A DNA stretch of 9,585 bases from Planctomycetota bacterium (GTDB taxonomy: Bacteria > Planctomycetota > Phycisphaerae > FEN-1346 > JAACEH01). Below the pieces are notes generated by a model. The model had not been told where the DNA came from, did not search any database, and saw nothing but the letters and a program-made list of their open reading frames with translations. The stretch is taken from NCBI GenBank assembly GCA_016935955.1, contig JAFGPY010000164.1, positions 1 through 9,585 on the forward strand, written 5' to 3'. This document shows, in pieces, positions 1-7,086 of this stretch (positions are counted from its first letter, which is position 1; each line of letters opens with the position of its first letter). The translations under genes and the position numbers were made by a program.

Positions 1-960
1 ACGGCCACGGGCGACGGCATGGCCATCGCCTACCGGGCCGGGGCCGAGCTGGAGGACCTGGAGTTCGTCCAGTTCCACCCGACGACGCTCTACATCGCCG
101 GCGCCAGCCGCGCCCTGATCAGTGAGACGGTACGCGGCGAAGGCGGCCGATTGGTCGACCGCAACGGCACGCGTTTCATGCCCGAGTACCATCCGGACGC
201 CGAACTGGCCCCGCGTGACATCGTCTCGCGGTCCATCGTCCGCCAGATGGCTAAGACCGATTCGACAAACGTCTACCTCGACCTGCGGCACTTGAAGGCC
301 GAACGCCTCTACTCGCGGTTCCCGTTCATCCGCACCATCTGCCGCGACTTCGACATCGACATCGCCCGCGACCTGATTCCCGTGCGGCCGGCCGCCCACT
401 ACACGATCGGCGGCGTTCGCGTGGACGCCGACGGATTGTCCTCGCTTCCGCGTCTCTACGCTTGCGGCGAGGTGGCCTGCACGCGACTGCACGGGGCCAA
501 TCGCCTCGGCTCCAACAGCCTGCTCGAAGGCCTGGTCTTCGGCTATCGCGCCGGTCGGCAGATCGCCGCCCAGCTCAGCGGCGGCAACGGGGCCGCGCGG
601 CCGCCGCGGCTGCAGTTCACCGTCGACCGCAGCGACCGTACGGTGCTCGACGTGGCCGACGTGCAGAACTCGCTGCGGGCGGTCATGTGGCGCAACGTGG
701 GCATCGAGCGCGACGCCCATCACCTCGGCGAAACTGAGGAGATCATCGAGTTCTGGCAGTCGTACGTGCTGGACAAGGAATTCGACGGGCCGCAGGGCTG
801 GCAGCTTCAGAACATGCTGACGCTGGCCCGGTTGATGGCCCGTGCGGCCAGTCGCCGCGAGGAGAGCCGCGGGACGCATTTCCGTCGCGACTTCCCCGAG
901 CGCGACGATGCCCACTGGCAGAAGCACATCGACCTGTCGCTGGCCTCCGCCACGGTGTGA
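1..960 (+). CDS. nadB: L-aspartate oxidase, 3' part (5' end outside window)
   Basis: FAD-dependent oxidation of L-aspartate to iminoaspartate, the first step of de novo NAD synthesis (with NadA); cytosolic. The open frame runs from base 1 to the TGA at 958-960 (319 codons). About 200 N-terminal residues, including the dinucleotide-binding GxGxxG, lie upstream, so the ATG at 19 is internal. Visible family motifs: ATGDG at the window edge, QFHPTTLY (His codon 76-78), ETVRGEGG (Arg 133-135), PAAHYTIGGV (His 397-399) and HGANRLGSNSLLE (Arg 502-504). These match the His244, Arg290, His351 and Arg386 positions that I recall as substrate-binding/catalytic in E. coli NadB, so the enzyme looks intact. 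The C-terminal part is the helical domain shared with succinate dehydrogenase flavoproteins, ending in SRGTHFRRDFPERDD. HGANRLGSNSLLE and PAAHYTIGGV favour NadB over SdhA/FrdA. The gene converges on the superoxide reductase gene. Confidence 0.95.
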   Translation, partial: TATGDGMAIAYRAGAELEDLEFVQFHPTTLYIAGASRALISETVRGEGGRLVDRNGTRFMPEYHPDAELAPRDIVSRSIVRQMAKTDSTNVYLDLRHLKAERLYSRFPFIRTICRDFDIDIARDLIPVRPAAHYTIGGVRVDADGLSSLPRLYACGEVACTRLHGANRLGSNSLLEGLVFGYRAGRQIAAQLSGGNGAARPPRLQFTVDRSDRTVLDVADVQNSLRAVMWRNVGIERDAHHLGETEEIIEFWQSYVLDKEFDGPQGWQLQNMLTLARLMARAASRREESRGTHFRRDFPERDDAHWQKHIDLSLASATV

Positions 961-999
961 CCGGCCATCGGGGCCACGCTGGCGCCCGTGTCCGCGCAG

Positions 1000-1039
1000 A
1001 AAAGAAGCGCCGTAGCTTCACGCACAACCACGGCGCTTC
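1000..1039 (-). terminator. Rho-independent terminator of the superoxide reductase gene
   Basis: A perfect 10-base inverted repeat, GAAGCGCCGT (1004-1013) and ACGGCGCTTC (1030-1039), surrounds a 16-base loop. Read on the minus strand, the hairpin is followed by TTTTCT (1003-998). On the plus strand no T-run follows, so it serves the minus-strand gene ending at 1078 rather than nadB. It lies in the gap between convergent genes. Confidence 0.7.
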
Positions 1040-1077
1040 AAGACGGTCGAGCGGCTCCCCCCAGCATATACGCCGGC

Positions 1078-1461
1078 CTACTCGACCTTGATCGGTTTGG
1101 TTACTTCCCAGATGCCGTGCATGTTGCACTTCTCGAAAGCCCGCAACCCGCCATTGGCATCGTCCGTGCCCGCAGGCAACGTCACCGTGAACGTCACCTT
1201 CGGCTCGGTCAGCGCCCCGGCCAGGTCAACCCGGGCTAGTTGCACGTAACCCTTGTACAACTCGACGTACTGGATATGGTGCTCCGGTTCGTTGGGATGC
1301 TTCAACAACTTGCCGACGTGGACGGTCACTTGAAATGGCTCGCCGGCCTTCACGGCGTCGGGGGCCTCGATCACCGGCAAGTGCTTCTTCTCCAGGTCGG
1401 TCAGGTTCTTGGGGTCTTTCGGTTTGTTGATCTGTTTCAGCAGGGCGGGCAATTCGGCCAT
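1078..1461 (-). CDS. Superoxide reductase (desulfoferrodoxin/neelaredoxin family)
   Basis: One-electron reduction of superoxide to hydrogen peroxide at a mononuclear Fe(His)4Cys centre in the cytoplasm, normally fed by rubredoxin; typical of anaerobes and microaerophiles. The 127-residue protein has the class II layout, with no N-terminal desulforedoxin Cys4 domain. Expected iron ligands are all present: His27 (EKKHLPVI), His55 and His61 (HPNEPEHHI), Cys112 and His115 (CNMHGIW). The lysine before the first His (Lys26) is kept, but the position usually holding the Glu of EKHxP is Lys25, with a Glu at 24. Start at 1461 is supported by AAGGAG about 9 bases upstream. It appears monocistronic, with a TATAAT box at 1539-1544 and a terminator at 1000-1039. 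No rubredoxin gene lies beside it in this window. Confidence 0.92.
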   Translation of the reverse strand: MAELPALLKQINKPKDPKNLTDLEKKHLPVIEAPDAVKAGEPFQVTVHVGKLLKHPNEPEHHIQYVELYKGYVQLARVDLAGALTEPKVTFTVTLPAGTDDANGGLRAFEKCNMHGIWEVTKPIKVE

Positions 1462-1538
1462 AGGTTCTCTCTCCTTTCTCTTCGTGATGTATCTTTAGAC
1501 GCTACGCGATGATGGTCGCCGGACGATACCGAATCTTG

Positions 1539-1559
1539 ATTATAGGCGCATCGCTGCGC
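1539..1559 (-). promoter_or_regulatory. Candidate promoter of the superoxide reductase gene
   Basis: On the minus strand a perfect TATAAT (1544-1539) lies about 80 bases before the start codon, giving a leader of roughly 70 bases. No good -35 box is found at 16-18 bases (CGCTCC at 17). A small inverted repeat GCGCA-N4-TGCGC (1546-1559) sits just upstream of the -10, where a regulator could bind. A promoter lacking a -35 may need an activator; that is inference. Confidence 0.4.
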
Positions 1560-1568
1560 GCGGAGCGT

Positions 1569-1597
1569 GGAAAAGAGCCGGATTCTCTTTAGTTTCC
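1569..1597 (-). terminator. Weak hairpin after the lipoprotein gene
   Basis: An inverted repeat AAAGAG (1572-1577) and CTCTTT (1585-1590) with a 7-base loop lies about 40 bases beyond the lipoprotein stop. On the minus strand it ends in a short T-run (CTCTTTTCC). An outer GGA/TCC pairing may lengthen it with a bulge. It sits between the end of the lipoprotein operon and the next promoter, where a terminator is expected, but the stem is short and A/T-rich. Confidence 0.3.
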
Positions 1598-1627
1598 GTG
1601 GTTGCGGCCGCCAGGTGATTCCGCACG

Positions 1628-3403
1628 TCAGTGGTCGACACTGGGCAACGGGGCGGTGGGGCCCAGCCACTCGACGGTCGCTTTTCGCAGATGCCGCAGC
1701 AGTTCCGCAGCCTCCATGCGACCGGTGACGACATAGACCGGCGCCGGACCCAGAGGCACGAGGAGGTCTTGTCCCTGCGGCCATCCGACGTTGCGGCCCA
1801 GGCAGTCCATGGCCACCACATCGCGGGCCGGACGGATCAGCATCGCTCCGCACCCGTTACTGTCTGCTGCGGGCTCGGCCCAGATGACGGCCATGCGCCG
1901 CCGAGCGGACGAGAACACCGGGCTGCGGACCTGTGGCGCGAGGTCGGGCCACACCTGTGCGGCCATTGCTTCCGTTGACGCCGGCGATGCGCCGTCAAAC
2001 ATCTCGGCGGCCACTTCGGCAACGGCCGGCGTCACCGTGTCGTTGTCCCGCAGCACCATCTCCGGCCACCCGCCCGCGGCCACCACGGTGGCAATCCGCC
2101 GGGCAACGTCCCACGCCCGTTGTTGCGGCTGCTCGTGTCCATGCGGCGGCGGGACGATCTGGGTCCAGCGGGCGACGCGCATGCGGTGAGCCGTCGCGGC
2201 GGCAGTTTCCGGCGAAGCGCCACTATCGATGAACCGCAGGCCATCGGCCCAGGCCGTGGGCCGCCCGGTGTCTTCGCGGCCATCTGCCGCCGATTCGGCG
2301 AATAGAGAATCGATTGCTTGCGGCGACCCGCTGAGCCAAAGGGTGACGTCCTTGCGAGCGGCGCGGAGTGCGGCCTGCCGGTCGAGGATCAACTGTCGAA
2401 TCTCATCCGCCGTGGCGGCAATGTGATCGAGGTCGGCCGGCAGGATGTCCCACTGCGTTACCTGCCCGAGCAGTTCTACGAGCGGCACGGTTGCGGCCGC
2501 ATACTCCCCGCTGTCGCGCGGCAGAGCCAGCCGCCCATCGTTGGTCGTCGGCGTCAGGGGATTGGGTCCGAGGCGGCCGATGATTGCCAGATTAAGTCTG
2601 TCGAATGCGGCCACGCGACGTTGGGCTGCCGTGGCGTCGAAGGCCGGTTGCCACGTGGCTTCGGCGGCGCGGTCGTGCCAGTTGGTCACTCCCTGGCCGT
2701 CTGGAGCCAGGTCGTCGCAGCGAAACGTGCCAATGCCGCAACGTGCGGCCACGGTCGCCAACGCGTCGGGGCCGGAGGCGACGAACTGTCGGTTGATGAC
2801 GGCGGCGCGTCCATCGGGCGAGCCGATCTGGAACGGCTTGACGGCTCGCACGGTGACCGGTCGTGCCTGGAGGTCGAGGGCCTGGCCCAAGATGGCTGCG
2901 CACTGGAGTTCGGCGACCACCTGGTACCAGCCTCGCTCCCGCAGGTGGGGCAGGGGCACCGTTCGTTGTGCCACGCCGCCACGAGGCACCGTCAGCCGTC
3001 CGACATTGCCGCAGGCGACCGTGCGGCCATAGAAGTCGAGCACCTGGTAGGACAGTGCGGCAGGTGTGTCGCGGCCCGAGGTATCCACGGCGGCAAGGGC
3101 AAGCTCCACGCCCCGGGCGAGCGGGGATAGGCCGTCGCTCGGCGAGTCTGCGGTGCTGGCCATGGCCGCACGGGTCACGACGATTTCCAGGCGGCACGGT
3201 GCGTCGGGCGGCAAGGCCGCTTGCGGGCTCTGTGTCGGCAGGGTCACCGGACGCAGGAGTTGCTCTCGTTGCTGAACGGTCAATTGCGACAGGATCGGCT
3301 GGTCAGTTGTCGGGCTGCCCGTTGGTCGGCAACTGGACACTGCAGTGACGATCCCGGCGTAGCAGGCAATCACCAGAAAATGAAGAAGAGCAAATCGTCT
3401 CAT
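1628..3403 (-). CDS. Predicted lipoprotein of unknown function, 591 residues
   Basis: No function recognised. The protein begins MRRFALLHFLVIAC, a classic signal peptide with Arg2-Arg3, a hydrophobic core and lipobox VSSC at residues 22-25, so the mature chain would be lipidated at Cys25 and tethered to a membrane outside the cytoplasm. A Pro/Thr-rich stretch follows, then beta-rich sequence to about residue 200 and a mixed alpha/beta middle. The last 60 residues hold DCLGRNVGW (from 533) and GPAPVYV (to about 558), resembling the beta-sandwich that often follows the barrel of glycoside-hydrolase-like proteins. I see no convincing catalytic pair, so a degenerate sugar-binding or structural role is only a guess. 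The frame stays open upstream to 3592, but that overlaps the preceding gene and would bury the signal peptide. The start at 3403 has no close Shine-Dalgarno and overlaps a minicistron by ATGA. It lies 32 bases after the prepilin-like gene, probably in one operon. Confidence 0.8.
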   Translation of the reverse strand: MRRFALLHFLVIACYAGIVTAVSSCRPTGSPTTDQPILSQLTVQQREQLLRPVTLPTQSPQAALPPDAPCRLEIVVTRAAMASTADSPSDGLSPLARGVELALAAVDTSGRDTPAALSYQVLDFYGRTVACGNVGRLTVPRGGVAQRTVPLPHLRERGWYQVVAELQCAAILGQALDLQARPVTVRAVKPFQIGSPDGRAAVINRQFVASGPDALATVAARCGIGTFRCDDLAPDGQGVTNWHDRAAEATWQPAFDATAAQRRVAAFDRLNLAIIGRLGPNPLTPTTNDGRLALPRDSGEYAAATVPLVELLGQVTQWDILPADLDHIAATADEIRQLILDRQAALRAARKDVTLWLSGSPQAIDSLFAESAADGREDTGRPTAWADGLRFIDSGASPETAAATAHRMRVARWTQIVPPPHGHEQPQQRAWDVARRIATVVAAGGWPEMVLRDNDTVTPAVAEVAAEMFDGASPASTEAMAAQVWPDLAPQVRSPVFSSARRRMAVIWAEPAADSNGCGAMLIRPARDVVAMDCLGRNVGWPQGQDLLVPLGPAPVYVVTGRMEAAELLRHLRKATVEWLGPTAPLPSVDH

Positions 3404-3426
3404 TTCATTTGCCGCAGGCGCCTCAT
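3400..3426 (-). CDS. Eight-codon minicistron (MRRLRQMK) leading into the lipoprotein
   Basis: GAGGAG (minus strand, 3437-3432), overlapping the stop codon of the prepilin-like gene, stands 5 bases before an ATG at 3426. That frame reads MRRLRQMK and stops at 3400-3402. Its stop overlaps the lipoprotein ATG (3403-3401) as ATGA. The lipoprotein start itself lacks a good Shine-Dalgarno, so ribosomes could load here and restart. Alternatives are a chance short frame, or a true longer N-terminus reached by frameshift. Low certainty. Confidence 0.3.
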   Translation of the reverse strand: MRRLRQMK

Positions 3427-3435
3427 CGCGACTCC

Positions 3436-4587
3436 TCACGGCACGAGGAATGAATCCTTTTTGTGACCGATCTGCGATGCCGGGTCGTCGTAGCTCGATT
3501 CGTCGTCGGTCCAGGTTTCCGTGTCCGGATCGTACGTGCTTCGCAGCCAGATGTTGTTGTCGCCGATGCGTGCCTCCGGCGTCGTCATCCACTCGACGTG
3601 CCCATCGGCGAACAGGACATTCTGGCCCTCGAAGTTGTGGTTCGGGCTGTTCTCAGTCCACGGCATGGTCTCGGCTGGGCAGTCGGCCCGCGCGTCGGCT
3701 CGCATCGGGCTGCGGTCGGCGGCCACCACCAGTTCGGCATCGCACGAGTCGGTCGTGCCTTTGCCCAACTGGTTCTGGTAGCTGTAGGAGCAGTTTTCCA
3801 ACTGCTCGAAGCTCCAGTACCTGTTCGGATCCGCAGCGAACATCTCGTTGCCGTCGTCGTGGCTTGGGCACTGGAAGACCGCCGGCATGCTCATGCCTTT
3901 GCGTATCAGAACCCACCAGCACGACAGGTTACAGGTGAACGGATCGACGTCCCCAGTCTTGGCCCCCTCGCGGGCGTCGGCGATCTCCGTGTCCGCCTCG
4001 CTCCAGTTCTGACGCCAGGCCTCGCCCTCGCGACCGCTGTAGACGGTCGGCCACTTGCCGCGGTTGCCCGAGGAGTAGACCTTGATCGACTGGCTGATCG
4101 ATCGCAGGTTGGAGGCGCACCGAGCGCGGTTGGCCGCTTCTTTCGCCGCCATTAAGTTGGGCGTAAGGATCAGCGTGTATATGCCGCCGAAACCGCCTAC
4201 GCCCAGCAGTAACACGACGCTGACGACGATGCCGGCGATCGACAATCCCATACCACCAATGCGTCCTTCGCTGCGGTTGACTTGGCGGATACCCAGTATC
4301 CCGAAGATGATGCCGGGAATGGCCGGGACGATCAGGCACCCCAACAGGCCGCAGACCAGCGAGGCGACGGCCCAGCGGCTGGTCTTCTCGGGCGCGGGGA
4401 TGGGCTGGCCCGTGGCCGCATAGGACGGCGGTGGCACCGTGCCGGCGCCGGTCATCGATGCCGGTTGACCCGAGCCGCGCGGAATCGCCACCGTCCGTCC
4501 GCATCCCGGGCACGGGCCCGACTGTCCGGCGTAGATGTCATCCACCTCCACGTCCATGCCGCAATGCGTGCACTTGAAACGGATCAT
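3436..4587 (-). CDS. Zinc-ribbon / DUF4190-like / prepilin-type H-X-DG fusion protein
   Basis: A 383-residue planctomycete-style membrane protein. In order: a zinc-ribbon-like knuckle with C6-x2-C9 and C26-x2-C29; a Pro/Ala-rich linker (36-67); a DUF4190-like membrane unit with two hydrophobic segments, about 72-100 and 111-141, around the polar loop RQVNRSEGRIGG; then a pseudopilin-like part starting TPNLMAAKEAANRARCASNL (142-161), which resembles the region just after the cleavage site of type II pseudopilins. Near the C-terminus NHNFEGQNVLFADGHVEW (316-333) is the prepilin-associated H-X9-DG motif, here with ten residues between His317 and Asp328. Ser/Cys-rich sequence between these parts suggests a folded extracytoplasmic domain. 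No ordinary prepilin leader is present, because DUF4190 occupies its place. AAGGAG lies 8 bases before the ATG. First gene of an operon with the lipoprotein downstream. Domain reading is fairly firm; the role (assembly, surface display or sensing) is unknown. Confidence 0.85.
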   Translation of the reverse strand: MIRFKCTHCGMDVEVDDIYAGQSGPCPGCGRTVAIPRGSGQPASMTGAGTVPPPSYAATGQPIPAPEKTSRWAVASLVCGLLGCLIVPAIPGIIFGILGIRQVNRSEGRIGGMGLSIAGIVVSVVLLLGVGGFGGIYTLILTPNLMAAKEAANRARCASNLRSISQSIKVYSSGNRGKWPTVYSGREGEAWRQNWSEADTEIADAREGAKTGDVDPFTCNLSCWWVLIRKGMSMPAVFQCPSHDDGNEMFAADPNRYWSFEQLENCSYSYQNQLGKGTTDSCDAELVVAADRSPMRADARADCPAETMPWTENSPNHNFEGQNVLFADGHVEWMTTPEARIGDNNIWLRSTYDPDTETWTDDESSYDDPASQIGHKKDSFLVP

Positions 4588-4703
4588 GGCTGGTCTCCTT
4601 GAGTGACTGCGCCGTCAGCTATCGCACCGCTATGACAAATGGCCCGCATGCCAGAGAGGGCTGCCGGGAACGGGTTGCTCGTCCCGCCGACGGCAATGCA
4701 CTC

Positions 4704-4732
4704 AGTGTATGGTGACCAGGAGGGTTTGACCA
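4704..4732 (-). promoter_or_regulatory. Candidate sigma-70-type promoter of the prepilin-like/lipoprotein operon
   Basis: On the minus strand TGGTCA (4732-4727) and TACACT (4709-4704) are separated by 17 bases, each matching four of six consensus bases. Transcription would begin near 4697, about 110 bases before the ATG at 4587. It is the best pair I found in this gap, but matches of this quality arise by chance. Confidence 0.35.
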
Positions 4733-4735
4733 GAC

Positions 4736-4757
4736 AAAACGGCCGGCCGCAGTGGCC
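4736..4757 (-). terminator. Possible terminator of the CNNM/CBS operon
   Basis: Immediately after the stop at 4760 the minus strand reads GGCC, ACTGC, then GGCCGGCCG and TTTT. A 4-base GGCC/GGCC stem followed by four T residues could act as a weak terminator. The short stem and multiple pairing options keep confidence low. It sits directly before the candidate promoter of the next operon. Confidence 0.25.
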
Positions 4758-4759
4758 AA

Positions 4760-5773
4760 CTACCAGGCCTCCAACTCCCCGACGATTTCCTCAACCAGGT
4801 CCTTCAGGGTGATAATGCCGAGGAACTGGCCTCGGACGTCGCGGACGATGGCCATGGCGGCACGGTTGCGCTGCATGGCGAAAATGGCCTGCGTGATGCT
4901 CAATGAAGGCGCCAGGTCGAGCGTCGGCGACGTGAAGGCATCAAGGTCCAGGCGGTCCTCGGCGGCCACGCTCTCCAGGACGTCGTGTACGCGGACGATG
5001 CCCACTACATTGCGGCCCGTGGCGTCGGTGATGGGCACGCGACTGTAGGGGCACGAGGCGACCAGCCGGCGGAACCCGGCGTTGTCCGTGCCGCGGTGCA
5101 CCGTGACCACGCGCCGTGCGGGAATCATGGCCTGGGCGACGTGGACGCTGCGCAGGTCCATGATCTTCTCGACCAGTTCGTTCTGGTACGGCGTCACCAC
5201 GCCCTCGGCGGCACTATCGCGGAGTATAGCCCTGAGGCGAGCCCGCGCGGGGAAGGGGTCGCTCGGTTGTTTGGGCCGCAGCACGGTGGTCCAGAGCCGG
5301 CTGACGCCCTTGAGCACGGCGACCAGGCCGAGCGAACGGAAAGCGACGTTGGCCAGCCACAGCATCCGGGCTGAGCGGCGGACCAGACGGTCGGCCTGGG
5401 CGTTGAAGAGGTTCTTGGGCACGAGGTCGGCGAAGATGAACAGTACGGGCGTCAGGATAAGCGTGGCGGTGAACTCGGTGTAGAGCGGGTCGACCTCGGG
5501 CGACCGGGCCTCCAGCAGCCGCGTGGCCAGAAGCGTGGCGACATAGACCGCGATGTTGGCCCCGATGAGCATGACGCAGATTTGCCCCGGCATGTCGCTG
5601 AGCATGCGGACCAGGAGCCTGGCCGCCGGGCGCCCCTGCTTCTCGGCCAAGTGCAGCCGCACGCGGTTCAGCCGGTAGAGGCCGGTCTCCGCGCCGTTGA
5701 AGAACCCCGCCGCCAGCACCCCCAGGGCGATGCCGGCGTACGGAGCGATCGACATGATCGTCTTCCAGATCAT
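4760..5773 (-). CDS. CNNM/CBS-domain membrane protein (HlyC/CorC family), divergent short paralogue
   Basis: Second gene of a CNNM pair; family members are linked to Mg2+/divalent cation or Na+ transport at the inner membrane. Of 337 residues, 1 to about 190 form the CNNM (DUF21) domain with FFNGAETGLYRLN (24-36) and three to four hydrophobic segments, and about 213-335 form two CBS motifs, the second ending GIITLKDLVEEIVGEL. The C-terminal CorC_HlyC domain is missing; the protein stops just after the CBS pair. Compared with its neighbour, conserved polar positions differ: FFSG to FFNG, GNTIVN to GANIAV (71-76), and GEVGPK to ADLVPK (115-120). It may carry a different ion or be a non-transporting partner. 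The start at 5773 overlaps the upstream stop as ATGA and is preceded by GGGGAGGT, so translation is coupled. Confidence 0.9.
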   Translation of the reverse strand: MIWKTIMSIAPYAGIALGVLAAGFFNGAETGLYRLNRVRLHLAEKQGRPAARLLVRMLSDMPGQICVMLIGANIAVYVATLLATRLLEARSPEVDPLYTEFTATLILTPVLFIFADLVPKNLFNAQADRLVRRSARMLWLANVAFRSLGLVAVLKGVSRLWTTVLRPKQPSDPFPARARLRAILRDSAAEGVVTPYQNELVEKIMDLRSVHVAQAMIPARRVVTVHRGTDNAGFRRLVASCPYSRVPITDATGRNVVGIVRVHDVLESVAAEDRLDLDAFTSPTLDLAPSLSITQAIFAMQRNRAAMAIVRDVRGQFLGIITLKDLVEEIVGELEAW

Positions 5774-7086
5774 TGCGGACCTCCCCGGCCGTCAGCCGTC
5801 GGGGTATCGCCCAGGATCTCAACCATGATCTTCTTTGGCCAGCCATGCGCGCCGCTGCGGTGGCGTCCGAGCGAACGAACCGTGAATCGCAGGTTGCCCC
5901 AGGAGCACTGGTCGCCCTCGCGCGGCAGGCGCCCGAGCAGGCCCGTGACGAATCCGCCCAGGGTCACGACGTCCATCTCGGTGTCCAGCTCCGTCAGCAC
6001 GTAGTCGCTCCAGGCCCGCATGCTCAGGTTCGCGTCGAGCAGAAACTCGCGCTCGCTGAGCCGCTCGACCTGGGCCTCCAGGTGGTCGTACTCGTCCTGA
6101 ATGTCGCCGACGATCTGCTCCATGCAGTCTTCCATCGTGACCAGTCCGGCCGTGCCGCCGTACTCGTCCACCACGACTGCCATCTGAATCTGCTCCTGTC
6201 GGAACAGTCGCAACACCGTCTCGACTGTCGCCTGTTCCGGCACGAACCGGACCTGTTCGAGCAGCGCACGCACCGAGGCCCCGGGTTCCAGGAACGCCCG
6301 TCGCGAACTGACCAACCCAACCACCTCATCCACCGAGCCGCGATAGATTACCATGCGCTTCAGCCGCGTGCGACGAAACTCGTCGAGCAACCTGGCCGTC
6401 GGTTCGTCAACGTCGAAGGCCACCATGTCGACACGCGGCACCATCACCTCGCGGACGCGGACTTCGTGCAGCTCGAGGACCTCGTTAATCATGTCGCTCT
6501 CGTCGCGGCCGACGGCGCCCTCGTCGCCGGCCAGTTCGACGATGGCCTGCAACTCCTCGGTCGTGACGAGCAACTGGCGGCTGCGTGTTCCCTGCCCGGT
6601 GACCAGGCGCGTCAACGGCTCGACGACCCAGTGGTCCAGCACGTAGACCACTGGCCGCAGCACCCACCGCAGGCCCCACAGCGGCACACCTGCCAGGCGG
6701 GCCAGCCCTTCGGGTGCCGTGGCGGCGACGGTCTTTGGGCCGACCTCGCCGCAGACGATCACGGTCAGCAGCACCAGGATGCCCGCGGCGACGCCAAGCG
6801 CGTGATTGCGAGTGCCGATGCTCCAGACGACGCTGCTGGAGATGGCGTAGAAAGTGACGTTGACGATCGTGTTTCCGAGCAGGAGCGTGACTAGGAGCGA
6901 CCGCGGCTGGGCCACGAGCCGCGCGGCTAGGCGCTCGGTGCGATGCGGTCCGGCGCGGAACCGCCGCAGACGGTCGCGCGACAGGCTGAACAGGGCTGTC
7001 TCGCTGCCGGAAAAGAAGGCGCTCAGCGTCAACAGGCACGCCATGGCCGCGAGCCGCCAGGCGTGTTCGCTCAGCAGTTCAGGCAT
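5770..7086 (-). CDS. CNNM/CBS/CorC_HlyC membrane protein (HlyC/CorC family), full-length
   Basis: Canonical 438-residue member of the family formerly called hemolysin C/CorC, now linked to Mg2+ or divalent cation export or homeostasis at the inner membrane; the old haemolysin label should not be read as function. Domains: CNNM/DUF21 at about 8-190 with FFSGSETALFSLS (24-36), LLLGNTIVN (68-76) and GEVGPKTVAATAPE (113-126), the small polar residues and acids expected near the ion site; a CBS pair at about 211-335 beginning EVMVPRVDM and including VVVDEYGGTAGLVTMED, whose T-x-x-D is the usual nucleotide-binding feature; and the CorC_HlyC domain at about 350-430. GGAGG lies 6 bases before the ATG at 7086. 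A promoter candidate lies at 7235-7262. The stop overlaps the start of the second CNNM gene. Confidence 0.94.
   Translation of the reverse strand: MPELLSEHAWRLAAMACLLTLSAFFSGSETALFSLSRDRLRRFRAGPHRTERLAARLVAQPRSLLVTLLLGNTIVNVTFYAISSSVVWSIGTRNHALGVAAGILVLLTVIVCGEVGPKTVAATAPEGLARLAGVPLWGLRWVLRPVVYVLDHWVVEPLTRLVTGQGTRSRQLLVTTEELQAIVELAGDEGAVGRDESDMINEVLELHEVRVREVMVPRVDMVAFDVDEPTARLLDEFRRTRLKRMVIYRGSVDEVVGLVSSRRAFLEPGASVRALLEQVRFVPEQATVETVLRLFRQEQIQMAVVVDEYGGTAGLVTMEDCMEQIVGDIQDEYDHLEAQVERLSEREFLLDANLSMRAWSDYVLTELDTEMDVVTLGGFVTGLLGRLPREGDQCSWGNLRFTVRSLGRHRSGAHGWPKKIMVEILGDTPTADGRGGPQ

Noticed and set aside
1..960. Succinate dehydrogenase/fumarate reductase flavoprotein instead of NadB
   Set aside because: The QFHPTTLY, PAAHYTIGG and HGANRLGSNSLLE sequences and the spacing to the C-terminus fit L-aspartate oxidase better, and no SdhB partner follows.
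1240..1512. 90-codon plus-strand frame across the superoxide reductase start
   Set aside because: Antisense to a gene with all iron ligands conserved; no ribosome site and no similarity recognised.
2318..3130. 270-codon open frame on the plus strand
   Set aside because: Lies entirely antisense to the lipoprotein gene, has no recognisable motif or ribosome site, and is explained by GC-rich codon bias.
3404..3592. 64-residue N-terminal extension of the lipoprotein
   Set aside because: It overlaps the end of the prepilin-like gene and would place the clear signal peptide and lipobox internally.
5773..6894. 373-codon open frame on the plus strand
   Set aside because: Antisense to the well-supported full-length CNNM gene; His/Gln-rich shadow translation with no family features.
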